From assembly GCA_016290715.1 (NCBI GenBank), contig JAEEUY010000241.1, forward strand, positions 1 through 5,295: DNA of 5,295 bases. Direction: 5' to 3'. The translations under genes were made by a program, and so were the position numbers. Of this stretch, positions 4,805 through 5,295 are shown piece by piece (the stretch's first letter is position 1; each line of letters opens with the position of its first letter). The notes below the pieces were generated by a model. That model was not told the DNA's origin, did no database searches, and was given only the letters and a program-made list of their open reading frames with translations. Origin of the DNA: Bacteroidales bacterium. GTDB taxonomy: Bacteria; Bacteroidota; Bacteroidia; Bacteroidales; WCHB1-69.

Positions 4805-5295
4805 GTGACAGGTTTTATTATTTTAGATGCGATTATCATCTTAGTTATTATCGGCATTTTAGCCGCAGTGATTTTATTTTTCATTTCAAAAAAGTTTCAC
4901 GTTGAGGAAGATCCGAGAATTGACCAGATAGCAGCCCTTCTTCCTGGGGCGAATTGCGGCGGTTGTGGATTTGCCGGATGCAGGAATTTAGCTGAAACAA
5001 TTGTTAAGAATGGCTCGGTAGAAGGGTGCAACTGTCCTGCTGGCGGAGCCAAGGTAAATGCGGCAGTAGCGGCAGTCATGGGAGTTGAAGCAGTAGCAGC
5101 AGATCCCAAAGTGGCGGTGGTGCGCTGTCAAGGAACCCCCGAAAATGCGCCTTCAAAAGTGCAATACGATTCAGCCATCACTTGTGCCTATGCGCACAGC
5201 ATCTTTGTGGGCGAAAGCGGCTGTCCCAACGCCTGTTTAGGTTGCGGCGATTGTGTCAAAGCGTGCCATTTCGGTGCTATCCGCATCAATCCGGA
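4805..5295 (+). CDS. rnfB: Rnf complex subunit B, electron-transfer ferredoxin (3' end outside the window)
   Basis: RnfB is the membrane-anchored iron-sulfur subunit of the ion-translocating ferredoxin:NAD+ oxidoreductase, passing electrons from reduced ferredoxin into the complex at the inner membrane. 163 codons are visible. Residues 4-28 form the single N-terminal membrane helix, followed by SKKFHVEEDPRID. The first 4Fe-4S domain has C51, C54, C59 and C77 within GANCGGCGFAGC and CPAGG, with a further C75. Next come C108, the QYDSAITCAYA segment (C127) and GESGCPNACLGCGDCVKACHFGAI with C140, C144, C147, C150 and C154, the start of the 2x[4Fe-4S] ferredoxin part. This matches the RnfB layout of anaerobes. 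GTG 4805 is the only plausible start, since an in-frame stop lies at 4790-4792 just upstream. The right edge cuts the gene before its second ferredoxin cluster; rnfC and the other rnf genes are expected to follow. Confidence 0.95.
   Translation, partial: MTGFIILDAIIILVIIGILAAVILFFISKKFHVEEDPRIDQIAALLPGANCGGCGFAGCRNLAETIVKNGSVEGCNCPAGGAKVNAAVAAVMGVEAVAADPKVAVVRCQGTPENAPSKVQYDSAITCAYAHSIFVGESGCPNACLGCGDCVKACHFGAIRINP

Noticed and set aside
4013..5109. Minus-strand frames opposite the M16-type gene and rnfB
   Set aside because: Both sense genes have strong family signatures; the antisense frames have none.

Overview
The window reads as a chromosome segment of a Bacteroidota organism, most likely Bacteroidales. 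The evidence is a Bacteroidetes-style cysteinyl-tRNA synthetase with a KMGKS signature, an RnfB with its characteristic cysteine pattern, an Rhs core of the 'ARYYQPNLSIWLSVDPMADKYP' type common in that phylum, and several TAnnTTTG promoter elements in place of sigma70-type boxes. Genus cannot be fixed from the sequence alone. All genes that I accept lie on the + strand.

Left part (1-1875) is accessory DNA. It holds the 3' end of an unrecognised cysteine-rich protein (1-615). A short mosaic follows (about 616-900): a promoter-like element, a 19-codon reading frame that looks like the decapitated start of a Bacteroidetes phage tail tape-measure gene, a 10-bp stem-loop, a second and better promoter-like element, and a pair of direct repeats. 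Next comes an orphan Rhs tip (757-1632): only the last ~44 residues of the Rhs core remain, joined to a ~200-residue variable C-terminus that I cannot assign. Overlapping its 3' end is a small two-helix membrane protein gene (1616-1875) that is split between two frames; the break is most easily explained at a seven-T tract. The toxin-tip plus small membrane protein pair has the layout of a polymorphic toxin/immunity cassette.

Right part (1876-5295) is housekeeping DNA. cysS (1981-3465) charges tRNA-Cys. An M16-family protein (3469-4740), which lacks the zinc-binding catalytic motif, begins three bases after the cysS stop and is probably co-transcribed with it. After a 64-bp AT-rich gap with a new TAnnTTTG promoter-like element, rnfB (4805 to beyond the right edge) begins, probably the first gene of an operon for the ion-pumping ferredoxin:NAD+ oxidoreductase Rnf.

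The most interesting material is the 616-1875 scar: fragments of phage, Rhs and intergenic repeat DNA abutting one another, followed by an effector-like tip with no recognisable catalytic domain and a frameshifted candidate immunity gene carrying a classical T TTT TTA slippery heptamer. No stretch longer than 300 bases is without a gene or gene remnant, and I saw no tRNA, rRNA, CRISPR array or convincing intrinsic terminator.
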